Part shown: positions 31,941 to 42,400 of the stretch, one piece after another
Layout: each line of letters opens with the position of its first letter
Position numbering within the stretch: position 1 is the first letter of the stretch
Assembly: GCF_033115175.1 (NCBI RefSeq)
Contig: NC_084847.1
Span: forward strand, 43,695,905-43,759,904
Direction: 5' to 3'
DNA from: Lepus europaeus
Lineage: Eukaryota > Chordata > Mammalia > Lagomorpha > Leporidae
Length of the DNA stretch: 64,000 bases
The notes under the pieces: model-generated
Databases searched by the model: none
What the model was told of the DNA's origin: nothing
What the model saw: the letters and a program-made list of their open reading frames with translations, nothing else
Position numbers and translations under genes: made by a program

Positions 31941-32861
31941 GGAATTCTATGTGCCTTTTTCACTTAGACTCCCCAGAATTACTCTCCTTGACAGAAAGCC
32001 TTCACAAGTCTAGGGAGTCAAGGATACTGAGCTGATTCACAGTGTTCCCATTTTCTCTGTGGCAAAACATCAGCCATTTATGTGAAATTGTGATGAATCT
32101 TCTCTAGAGCAGCCCATATCCAAGGTGAATATCTTTGAGTAGTCCCAGCCAATGTCAGGAAATATAGACACATTTCCCAACAAAGCCCAACCACCATTTC
32201 TAACAAACATAATTGTGAGAGACAAAAATGGATAATGTTTTAGTGTCCAAGTTTGTCATTGTTGTACTGTGACATATAATCACTATGGAAATAACAATAT
32301 ATGATTTTCCACCTAATCATTCTAGTATAATTGAATGGATTTGTGAGTGTCATAGACTTGAGATACCATTTTATGCTTGATTATCATTCATAGATAGTTT
32401 ATTTTCCCCAGTTTAAAATGGTTAGTTAATTAATAGTTTACAACAATCATTGTAATATTTTTATAATAATTACAAATTAGACTGAATTTAAGAAATATTT
32501 TTGGTAAAATCTATTTGACATCTTTAGATTAAAGTCATACTCGCTTTAAAAAATAATCAAGATGTATGTTCTTCCTTTTCTCTGATGTAGATAGTTTGAT
32601 ATCCTCTAATCTGGATGGATTTGGTTTATTTCTCCTTGGAAAATGTAAGTACCCAGTGTTTTAATATAGAAGAAATCTTCAGTTATATTCACTCTTTCTT
32701 ATCTATTCATTGGCTTTCAGTTTTCATTACAGTTAGTATTTTTCTATTAAATGATCCATTTATTGGATTTTCAAGATTCTTCGTAAAGATCAGTAAAATA
32801 GTTTCATATGAACTTACTCTATTTTCTTTTTTGCATGCTTATTTTTCCTTACAACGTTTTT
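31941..32861. other. Gene-free A+T-rich stretch
   Basis: No gene is seen. The last 250 bases may be antisense L1 interrupted by the next SINE. Confidence 0.4.
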
Positions 32862-32944
32862 TGTAAATATTTATATGAAAGGCAGAGTTACAGAGAGGCA
32901 GAAACAGAGAGAGAGAGAGAGAGGGAGGGAGGGAGGGAGGGAGG

Positions 32945-32984
<40 letters not shown>

Positions 32985-33242
32985 TCTTCCATCTGCTGGT
33001 TCACGCACCAAATGGTCACAGTGGCTGGAGCTGTGCTGATCTGAAGCCAGGAGCCAGGAGCTTCTTCTGGTTATCCTATGTGGGTGCAGAGGCCCATAGT
33101 CTTGAGCCATATTCTACTGCCTTCTCAGGCCATAGCAGAGAGATGGATCAGAAGTGGAGCAGCTGGGACTCAAACTGGTGTCCATATGGGATGTCAGCAC
33201 TGCAAGCCACTGCTTTACTTGTCACACCACAGTGCCAGCCCC
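32862..33242 (-). mobile_element. CSINE with an expanded GA/GGGA run
   Basis: Antisense C repeat whose purine run is expanded to about 80 bases of GA and GGGA (32,904-32,982). The body ('ccatctgctggttcacgcac', 'ccatatgggatgtcagcac') and the end 'acagtgccagcccct' are clear. Confidence 0.9.
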
Positions 33243-33612
33243 TAGAATATATAATACTGTGTATTAACAATTTGTCCTCCCCTTCTTTTAAAATTAGGTT
33301 ATCTATATTAATTTTTTTTAAGAACTGACTTTTGGATTTATTTATGATTCTAATATTTTCTTGGTTCTACCTTATTAAAATTTTATTTCATGTTTTTCAA
33401 TTTTTCCTATCTACTTTTTTGTGTTTTAATTGTTGAGTTGTTTCCCAAGTAAAATTATAGAATTTATGTATGTAGACATTTGATGCAATGCATTGTTTTT
33501 GCTAAGTGCTTTGGAACCAATTAAGAGATGATTTTAAGCCATGTTTTCAACTGGCATTCATGCGGCATGGGCATGTCCATGGACAAGCACAATGCTGAAA
33601 AAACACAAGCTG
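33243..33612. other. A+T-rich, possibly old antisense L1
   Basis: Phrases such as 'aagaactgacttttggattt' fit antisense L1 ORF2 downstream of the reverse-transcriptase core. No coding capacity. Confidence 0.35.
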
Positions 33613-33942
33613 GGGGGCTGGCTCTGTGGTGTAGTGGGTAAAGCCACCACCTGCAGTACCAGCATCCCATATGGTGCCGGTTCAAGTCCCGCCTTCTCCA
33701 CTTCCAATCCAGCTCTCTGCTATGGCCTGGGAAGGGAGTAGAAGGTGGCCTAAGTCCTTGGGCCCCTGCACCGCTGTGGGAGACCTGGAAGAAGCTCCTG
33801 GCTCCTGGCTTTGGGTCAGCTCTGGCTGTTGCGGCCAACTGGCAAGTGAACCAGTGGATGGAAGACCCCCACCCTACTTTTCTCTGTGTTACTCTTTCAA
33901 ATAAATAAATCAATAAAGCTTTAAAAAAAGAAAAAAAATACA
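33613..33942 (+). mobile_element. CSINE
   Basis: A well-preserved plus-strand copy from 'ggggggctggctctgtggtg' to 'aataaataaatcaataaagc' and an A-rich tail. The flanks ACACAAGCTGGG and ATACAAGTTGGG look like a diverged target duplication. Confidence 0.92.
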
Positions 33943-34774
33943 AGTTGGGAGAACTGAATCGGCCTGGTTCTGCCTTAGGGAATGGCAGCTTACTGGGACT
34001 CAGCTCTGAAATTCTACAGGACAAAATGGGTACTGGAAGGTTTAGCATGTGAGTGGATGGTCCAGGGTCTTGTAGAGCAGCCCAGAGCTCAGAATTGGAA
34101 TATTCATGCTGGTATCAGGGGAAAGACTGTGGATGGACCTCCCATGTTCTGATGACAGAGCTGGTATGGACAGTGCCAGGCAGTGAATGGGCATTTGGCT
34201 TGCTTAAGAGCAAACTCAAGTACCCAGAGTGGCTTATGGTGTTCAGTGTTATGGTATTCAGTGTAAGTCTGATCTCTGACCCTTGGTTCCAGACCTGCAT
34301 ATGTGGGGCATCACACAGGCTTGGGTTCTATGCTCATATTGACACTCCAGGGCACCCCATGATGGCTGGAGCCCTGGCCTTACCTAACAGACCTCAGCTT
34401 CCAGTCTTAATCCTCAGGGTTGTGAGTGGAGTCCTCTATGGGGGTCACAGCTTGATGAGGAGAAGGCAAGCCTTCCAGAGCCCAGTGGATAATTTGGAGG
34501 AGACACAGTTGTAGATGAGTGGGGGATATGAGAACTGGAGGCAATTTTGGAGTAGACAGCCAACTTCTGACTTTGTGAGATAGGGTTGTGGAAAGGTGCC
34601 TAGCCACAGTGTCAGCATAGGGTATCTCTGGAAACATGCTGACAGGCTGAAAATAGAATGGCCTGGATTTTGTGGGTGGTAGATGAGAAGCCTGATAGGG
34701 AGAGTGACTCTTTGGGGAGTTCTGGTACCCCAAGGGTTGTTTGAAGACCTGCGCATAAGAACAAATCTCTGCCA
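33943..34774. other. Unassigned unique sequence upstream of array A
   Basis: Moderately G+C-rich. A plus-strand frame at 34,053-34,514 (153 codons) has no recognised domain. No repeat unit is visible until about 34,775. Confidence 0.45.
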
Positions 34775-37740
34775 GCAGCTGTTGGGGGCCGTGCAGGGGC
34801 CCCAAAGAAGCATCGGCAGTGGGGATTCCCAAGGAAAGAGGTGGTGGCTGCTGGAGTCCGCGTGGTGGCCCAATGATGCTGGAGCAGCAGAGGTGCCTGA
34901 GCAATGAGGCAGTGGTGCTGGGGACCATGCTGGGGGGCCCAATGACAGGTGGCTGTGGGGGATCGCACTAGGGCACAAGAACTTGGCCATACTGGCTGTG
35001 CCATAGGAAGGAGAAGGATGCAGCAACTGTGGGCAATGACGCAGAGGCTGGTAACGACTGTGCCAGGGGCCCAATGACTTGGCAGCTGCTGGGGTCCACA
35101 TGGGGGCCCAAAGACTCAGTGGCAATGGAGGTGCCCATAGAAGGGGTCAGTGGCTTTGGGAGCAGAGCAAGGACTTAAAGATGGGTAGGCAGTAGGCATG
35201 CCAGAGAGAAGAGGTGGAAGCCGCTCATGTCCATTGGGGGCCCAATGACGCTGTGGCAGTGGGGCTGCCCGAGTTAGGAGGCCACTGGGGACCATGTGGG
35301 GGCCTAATAATGCAAAGGCACCGGAGGTGCCCAAGGCAAGAGGTGAAAGCTTCTGGGTTCCCCGTGGTCACCTAATGATGTGGTGACAGCGGGAGTGCCC
35401 AAGGAAGGAGCTGGTGGGTCCTGGGGGCTTCACGGAGGGCCCAAATAACCAGTGGCAGCAGTGGAGCCCAAGAAGTAGGAAGCATCCTCGGGCAATCATA
35501 GGGACTGCTCAGGGTGCCCAATGATACAATGGTAGCAGGGGTGCCCGAGGACAGTGGTGGTGGCTGCTAGGGACCTTGTGGGGATGCCAATGAGGTGGCT
35601 CCTGGAGTCCACGAGGGGTAGGGGTCCCTAAGACGCGGCAGCCGCTGGGGTGGCCGAGGAAGGAGGTAGCAGCCTCTGCAGTACGCCTGGGGATTTGAGG
35701 GTGTCTGAGGAAGAGGCCAGCACCTGCTAAGGGCCGTGCAGGGGCCCCAAAAAACAGGCAGCAGTGGAGGTTGACCGAGGAGATGGCAACCACTGAGGAC
35801 CGAGTGGGGGCCCAATGGTGCAGTGGCAGCGGGGGTGCTCTGGAAAGGAGATGGCGGCTGCTGGGGTCTGCGTGGGGGCCTAATGATGAGGCGGCAGTGG
35901 GAATGCCAGAACAAGGAGGTGGCAGCTGCAGGGGACTGGGCAGGAGGCCCAATGACAGGTGGCTCCTGGTGGCACACTGGGGCACAAAGACATGGCTGCA
36001 TGGGGAGTGACTGAGGAAGAAGGAAGCAGCCAAGGGGGGCCATGAGGTGGCTGCTGCTAGGGATCGCCTGGCATGCCCAATGATGCAGTGACAGCAGGGG
36101 TGCTTGGAGACGGAGGCTGTGGCTACTAGGGACCGCACGGGGACACCAATGACTTAGTAGCTGCTGGGGACATGTGTGTGTGTGGGGGGGTACTAAAATG
36201 TAGCAGCTGCGGAGGTGGCCGAGGAAGAATGAGGCAGGTGCTGGGGTCTGCGTGGAGTCCCAAAGATGAGGGGACAGAGGGGGTGTCCACGGAAGGAGGT
36301 ATCTGCTGCTGGGGTTCCCATGGGGACCCAATGAGGCAGTGTCAGCCAGGGTGCTTGAGGAAGGAGCCAGCAGTGCTGGGGCCCAAGAAGCAGGGACAGA
36401 AGGGTTGCCAGATAAAGGAGATGGCCGCTGCTGGGGTCCACCTGGGGGCCCAAAGATGCGGCGCATGCAGTAGTGCCTGAGGAAAGGGCTGGCGGCTGCT
36501 GGGGGTTGCACAGGGGCCCCAAAGAAATGTTGATAGTGGAGATGCCCGAGGGAGGAGGTGGAGGGTGCCTGGGGTCCAGGTGGGGTACCAATAACAACGT
36601 GGCAGTGGGAGTACTCCTTAAGGAGACAGTGGCAGCTGGGAGCTCAATGACGAGGCAGCAGCGAGGCTGCTGGGGACCACACAAAGTCCCAATGACAGGT
36701 GCCTGCGGGTGTTCCCACTAGGGCACAAGGACGTGGTTGCACGGAGTGCCATAGGAAGGAGAAGGAGGCAGCCAAGGTGGGCAATAACAAGGTGGCTGCA
36801 GGGGTAGGACATGCTGGGGCACAAAGGCATGTTGCACCGCAGGTGCCCAAGCAAGGAAAAGGAGGCAGCAAAGGCAGGCAATGCCGTGGAGGCTGCTGGG
36901 GACCTCACAGGGTACCCAGTGATGTAGTGACAACAAAGGTGCTGGAGGACAGAAGCCGTGGCTGTTAGGGACCACACGGGGACCCCAATGACTTAGTGGC
37001 TGCTGGGAGCATGCAGGTGGGGACCCTTAAAATGTGTCAGCTGTGGTTTGGCCAAGGAAGGAGGTGGCGGCTGCTGGGGACCGTGTAAGGGGCTCAATGA
37101 CAAATGGCTGCAGGGGGGCCCACACTGGGGCACAAAGGCATGGCAGCACCGCAGGTGCCCAAGGAAGGAGGAGGAGGCTGCAACGTCTGGCAATGACTTG
37201 ATGGCTGCTGGGGATTACACGGGTTTCTGAATGATGCAGCGGCAACAGGGGTGCCCAGGGACAGAGGCGGTGGCAGCTAGGGACCACCTGGTGGCGCCAA
37301 TGACTTGGTGGCTGCTGGACTCAGCGCGTGGGGGTGGGGGTGCCCTAAAATGCGGCAGCCACAGCGTTGCCCTAGGAAGGAGGTAGAGGCTGTATGGTCC
37401 CAGTGGAGACCCAATATCGTGGCCAAGCAGGGGTGCCTGAGGAAAGGGCCTGCTGCTGCTGCTGGGTCCCTCGCGGCTTCCCCAAAAAATTGTCCGCAGT
37501 GGAGATGCAGGAGGCAGGAGGTGGAGACCCCTGGCATCCACATAGGGGCCCAATGATGAGGCAGCAGTGGGAGCTCCTTAAGCAGGCAGTGGCAGCTGGG
37601 GGCCACACAAGGGGCCCAGTGACAGATGGCTGCTGGTGGCTGCGCTGAGGCACAAATACATGGCTGTAGGGGGGGTGCCTAGGAAGGAGAAGCTGACAGC
37701 CAAATATGATGCCATGGCTCCTGGGGACTGCACCTGGGGT
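34775..37740. repeat. Tandem array A, unit about 68 bp
   Basis: About 40-45 diverged units containing, in order, GCAGTGGGGGTGCCC (variants), AAGGAAGGAGGTGGCGGCTG, CTGGGG, and a GTGGGGGCCCAATGA-type end. Two neighbouring units (35,825-35,892 and 35,893-35,960) are each 68 bp. A longer variant carrying GGGCACAAAGACATGG recurs near 34,972, 35,983, 36,721, 36,819, 37,128 and 37,647, so there is higher-order structure. All units are G-rich on the plus strand. Long open frames on both strands here (for example 314 codons at 35,567-36,511) are repeat artefacts. Confidence 0.9.
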
Positions 37741-37818
37741 TGCCACTCCTGCAAGGCCCCCAGCACCGTTGTCCCTTCCTCAGGCACCTCAGCTGCCACC
37801 GCATCCCCACCCCTGCAA
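37741..37818 (-). repeat. Single inverted array-A unit at the array edge
   Basis: The plus strand turns C-rich here. Its complement reads GATGCGGTGGCAGCTGAGG, TGCCTGAGGAAGG and GGTGCTGGGGG, which is an array-A unit in the opposite orientation to the 3 kb beside it. Confidence 0.7.
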
Positions 37819-38160
37819 AGATAGATAGTAGCCTGCCAAGAAAAGTTGCAAAGGCTAGGGTGCAAAAATAGGAAAGTAGAAAATGGAAACTTTAGAAAAT
37901 GGACGCTGTAGCCCACTGGAGCTCTGAGCTTTTTTCGAGTGCGTGGTGGCTGCTGTGTCTCATTGGCTAAAAACAAGTCCCCATGTTGGCTTGGCTCCCT
38001 GCCTTCCTCCTCCTCTTCCTTGGAGGCTACAGCAGCAGAAACAGTGCTCCGGAACCTGGCTTTACCAGACTGAAGCAAGCACTCTCTGTACTCCGGCCTG
38101 GAAGTGCAAAGCCTAACATAGAAAGCAATTCTGGCCCCACAGCCAATAGCTGCCTCCACC
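37819..38160. other. Unique spacer between the arrays, CCAAT-containing
   Basis: About 340 bases without the repeat. It has an inverted CCAAT (CATTGGC, near 37,960), a direct CCAAT (AGCCAATAG, near 38,140), and a purine/pyrimidine-biased tract (CTTCCTCCTCCTCTTCCTTGG near 38,003-38,023). It could be promoter- or LTR-like; no TATA is seen and no gene starts here that I recognise. Confidence 0.4.
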
Positions 38161-39289
38161 CGCCCATGGGGCCCTCGCCATGCATACAAGGGCTGGGGAC
38201 ATGGGCGGGGGGCGGGGTCACGTCTGGGGTGCCAGGGCGGGGCACTCACGACAACTACGGGGCTTGGGGCCCTGGGCCGGGTGGAGGGCAGTGTAGCGCC
38301 TGGGATGCCCAAAGCGGGGCCCTCGCAGCACTGTGGGGACTGGGGCCCCGAGCTGGGAGGGGGGGGGCAGGGTAGTGCCTGAGGTGCCCAGAGCGGGATT
38401 CTTGCCACGCCTGCCCTCGCTGTGCCTGCGGGGCCCTCGCAGTACCTGCAGGATCTGTGAACCTAGGCGGGAGTGGGGTCGAATCTGGGGTGCCCAGGCC
38501 GGGGTCCTCACTGTGTCTGTGGGGCCCTTGCAGTGCCCTCAGGGGCTGGGGATCCAGGCAGGCTGGGCGGGGTGGTGTCTTGCGTGCCCAGTGCGGGGCC
38601 CTTACTGTACCTGCAGTGGCGAAGGACCTGGGCAAGGGTAGGGCCGCATCTGGGGTGACCAGGGCAGGGCTCTCTCCATGACTGTAGGAGCTGGGGATCC
38701 GGGCAGGGGGTGTGGTCCCATCTGGGGTGCCCAGGGTGGGACCCTCAGCCTGCCAGAAGGGGTGAGGGCTCGGGTAGGAGACGGGGTCCCGTCTGGGGTG
38801 GCCAGGGCGGGGCTATTGGCATCCTTGCAGGGGCTTGGGACCCAGGCAGGGGCGGGTCCCATCTGGGGTACCCTTACGAACTCTCTCATAGTGCCTGCAG
38901 GAGCTGAGATCGGGGCGAGGGCCGTGGTCAATGTGGGGTTCCCAGGGCGGGGCACTTGCAGTGCCTGTAGGGGCTGCGAATCCAGGCAGTGGGCGTGGTC
39001 ACATGTGGGGTGCCCAGTGCAGCGCTCTTGCCATGCCTGCAAGGGTTGGAGATCCGGGTGGGGGGCGTGGATGCGCCTGGGGTGCCCAGGGTGGGGCCCT
39101 CAGTGTAATTGCTGGGCCCTCGCTGTGCCACAGGGGCTGCGGATCCGGGCGGGCGAGGCAGGTTTGCAACATGGATGCCCATGACAGGCACCCTCTGGGC
39201 CTGGCCTGGCTGTGCATGCGGGGCTCTTGCCCTGCCTGCAGTGGTGGGGACCTGGACAGGGGGCAGGGTCTCGTGTGGGGTGCATGGGG

Positions 39290-39400
39290 TGGGGCTCTCG
39301 CCAAGTATGCTGGGGCTTGGGACCCGGGCAGGGGGTGGAACATCATCAGGGGTTTCCATGGCGGGGACCTCGCTGTGCCACAATGGCTGAGGACCAGGGT
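39290..39400 (+). repeat. Higher-order cassette C1, copy 1 of 6
   Basis: Multi-unit cassette marked by CCAAG(C/T)ATGCTGGGGCTTG, then ATCATCAGGGGTTTCC and GTGCCACA.TGGCTG. Other copies start near 41,490, 42,635, 43,700, 44,500 and 47,025, with spacings of about 2.2, 1.1, 1.1, 0.8 and 2.5 kb. They sit in similar unit contexts, which implies duplication of blocks of many units. Confidence 0.85.
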
Positions 39401-42400
39401 GGGTGAGGTGGAGTTGCGTCTGGGGTGCCCAGGGTGGGGCTCTCGCCATGCCTGCAAGGGCTGGGGATCTGGACGGGGGCGGGGTCGCTTTTGGGGTGCC
39501 ATGACAGGGCCCTTGCCCTGCCTGCAGTCTGGGGATGCAGGCGGGTGGCTGGGTCCCATGTGCAGTGCCCACCCGGGGCCCTCAGTCTGCCTGCAGGGGT
39601 GGGGACCGGGGTAGGAGACTGGATCCCATCTGGGGTAGCAAAGGTGGGGCTCTCGCCTTTCCTGCAGGGGACTGGGCCCCAGGCAGAGGGCAGGGTGGCG
39701 TGTCAGGTGCTCAGGGAGAGCTCTTGCAGTGCCTGCAGGGGTGGTGACCTGGGAAGAATGCGGGGTCCAGTCTAGGGTGCCCAGTACAACACTATCGCCA
39801 TTCCTGCAGGTCTTGGGACCCGGGCGGGGACAGGGTCGCATCTGGGGTGCCCAGGGTGGGCTCTTGCAGTGCCTGCAGGGGCTTGGGACCTGGGCATGGG
39901 GCAGGTCGCTTCTGGAGTGCCCAGGGAGGGCTCTCGAAGTGCCTGCAGGCGCTGGGGATCTGGGCGGGGGGTTGGTCACATCTGCAAAGCTTAGGGCGGG
40001 TCCCTTGCTCTGCCTGAGGGTCTTCTCTGTGCCTGTAGGGCTGGCGACCCCAGCTTGGGGCGGGGTCTCGTGTGGGGTGCACAGGGCTGGGCCCTCACCG
40101 TGCCTGCAGTCTGGGGACATGGGTGGGTGGCTGGGTCCCATGTGCAGTGCCCAGGCCAGGGTCCTCAGTCAGCCTGCAGGGGTGGGGACCGGGGTAGGAG
40201 GCAGGCTCCCAACTGGGTGGCCAGGGTGAGGCTCACGCCATTCCTGCAGGGGATTGGGCCACGGGCTGGGGGCAGGGTCGCATCTGCGGTGTCGAGGGAG
40301 GGCACTCACAGTGCCTACAGGGGCGGGGACACGGGAAGGATATGGGGTCCCCTCTGGAGTGCCCGGGGTGGGGCCATCAGCCTGCCTGCAGGGGTGGGGA
40401 CCCGGAGGCGGGGTCCTATCTGGGGTAGCCAGTGCAGCACTATCACCATTACTGCAGGGGATTGGGCCCCGAGTGGGGGGCGGGGTCGAGTCTGAGGTGC
40501 TCAGGGCTGGGCCCTCAGCCTACCTGCAGGGGTAGGGACCTGGGTAGGAGGCGGGGTCCCATCGAGGGTGGCCAGAGCAGAGCTATCACCATTCCTGCAG
40601 GGTTTGGGACCCGGGCAGGGTGTGGGGTCGCATCTTGGGTGCCCAGGGAGGACAATCGCAGTGCCTGCAGGGGCTAGGGATTGGGGCAGGGCGCGGGTCG
40701 TGTCTGGGGTGCCCAGGGAGGGCTCTTGCAATGCCTGCAGTGGCTTGGGACCCGGGCAGGAGGCGGGGTCGCGTCTCGGGTGCCCAGGGAGGCCTCTCAG
40801 CTTGCCTACAGGGGTGGGGCCAGACTAGGATGCAGAGTCCCATCTGGGGTGGCCAGAGTAGTGCTATCGCCATTCCTGCAGGGTGTGGGACATGGGCGGG
40901 GTGCGGGGTCATAACTTGGGTGCCCAGGGAGGGCTCTCGCAGTGTTTGCAGTGGCTGGTTACCTGGGCGGTGGGCGGGTCGCCCACGGGGTGCACAGGGA
41001 GGGCTCTGGCAGTGCCTGCAGGGTCTTTGGACCTGGCCGGGGGGCGGGGTCGCATCTGGAGTGCCCCGGGGCGGGGTCCTCAGCCTGCCTGCAGGGGTGG
41101 AGACCTCGGTAGAAACTGAGGTCCCGTTTGGGGTGTCCAGAGCAGCGCTATCGCCATTCCTGCAAGGGATGGGACCCGAACGGGGGGAGGGGTCGCATCT
41201 GGGGTGCCCAGGGAGGGCTCTCCCAGTGCCTGCAGGGGCTGGGTATCTCGACGGGGGGCAGGTCATGTCAGGGGTGCCCAGGGAGGGCTCTTTCAGTGGT
41301 CACATCTTCACTACTTAGGGTGGGTCCCTCTATCTGCCTGAGGCTCTTCCTGTCCTGTAGGGTTGAGGACCCTGTTGTGGGGTGGGGTGTCCTCTGGGGT
41401 ACACAGGGCTGGGCCCTCGTCATACCTGCAGGGGTGGGGACCTGGGTAAGAGGCAGGGTCTCATGTGGGGTGCCCGGGGTGGGGCTCACACCAAGCATGC
41501 TGGGGCTTGGGACCCGGGCGGGGGGTGGAGCATCATCAGGGGTTTCCAGGGCAGGGCCCTCCCTGTGTCACAGTGGATGGGGCCGCAGATGGGGATTTGG
41601 GGTCGCGTCTGGGGTGCCAAGGGAGGGCTCTGGCAGTGCTTGCAGGAGTTGGGGATCTGGGCGGGGGAGAGTCGCATCTGGGGTGCCCAGGGTGGTCTCT
41701 CGCAGTGCCTGCAATGGCTTGCGACCTGGGCAGGGTGCAGGATCACGTCTGGGGTGCCCAGGGAGGGCTCTGGCAATACCTGCAGTGGCTTGGGACACAC
41801 ACAGAGCCAGGGTCGTGTCTGGGGTTTCCAGAGCAGCGCTATCGCCATCCCTGCAGGGTTTGGGACCCGAGCGGAGGGCAGGGTTGCATCTGGGGTGCCC
41901 AGGGAGGACTCTTGCAGTGCCTGCAGGGGCTGGGGATCTGGGCGGGGGGCAGGTCGCATCTGGGGTGCCCAGGGAGGGCTCTGACAGTGCCTGCAGTTGC
42001 TTGGGACCTGGGCAGGGTGCAGGGTCGCTTCTGGGGTGCCCAGGTTGGGCTCTCACAGTGCCTGCAAAGGCTTACGACCTGGGCAGGGTGCAGGATCGCG
42101 TCTGGGGTGCCCAGGGAGGGCTCTGGCAATGCCTGTAGTGGCTTGGGACCTGCGCAGAGGCGGGGTCATGTCTGGGGTGTCTAGAGCAGCACTATCGCCA
42201 CCCCTGCAGGGTTTGGGACCCGAGTGGAGGGCAGGGTCGCATCTGGGGTGCCCAGGGAAGACTCTTGCAGTGCCTGCAGGGACTGGGGATCTGGGCGGGG
42301 GGCACGTCGCATCTGGGGTGCCCAGGGAGGGCTCTGGCAGTGCCTGCAGTGGCTTGGACCTGGGCAGGGTGCGGGGTCGCGTCTGGGGTGCCCAGGGTGG

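Noticed and set aside
34053-34514. 153-codon plus-strand frame left of array A
   Set aside because: No recognisable domain and a composition like the surrounding non-coding sequence.
35567-36511. 314-codon minus-strand open frame in array A
   Set aside because: Repeat-driven frame overlapping others of similar length in different registers.
38999-40141. 380-codon minus-strand proline-rich open frame in array B
   Set aside because: Complement of the same repeat. Low-complexity Pro/Arg/His text follows from the C-rich strand and has no independent support.
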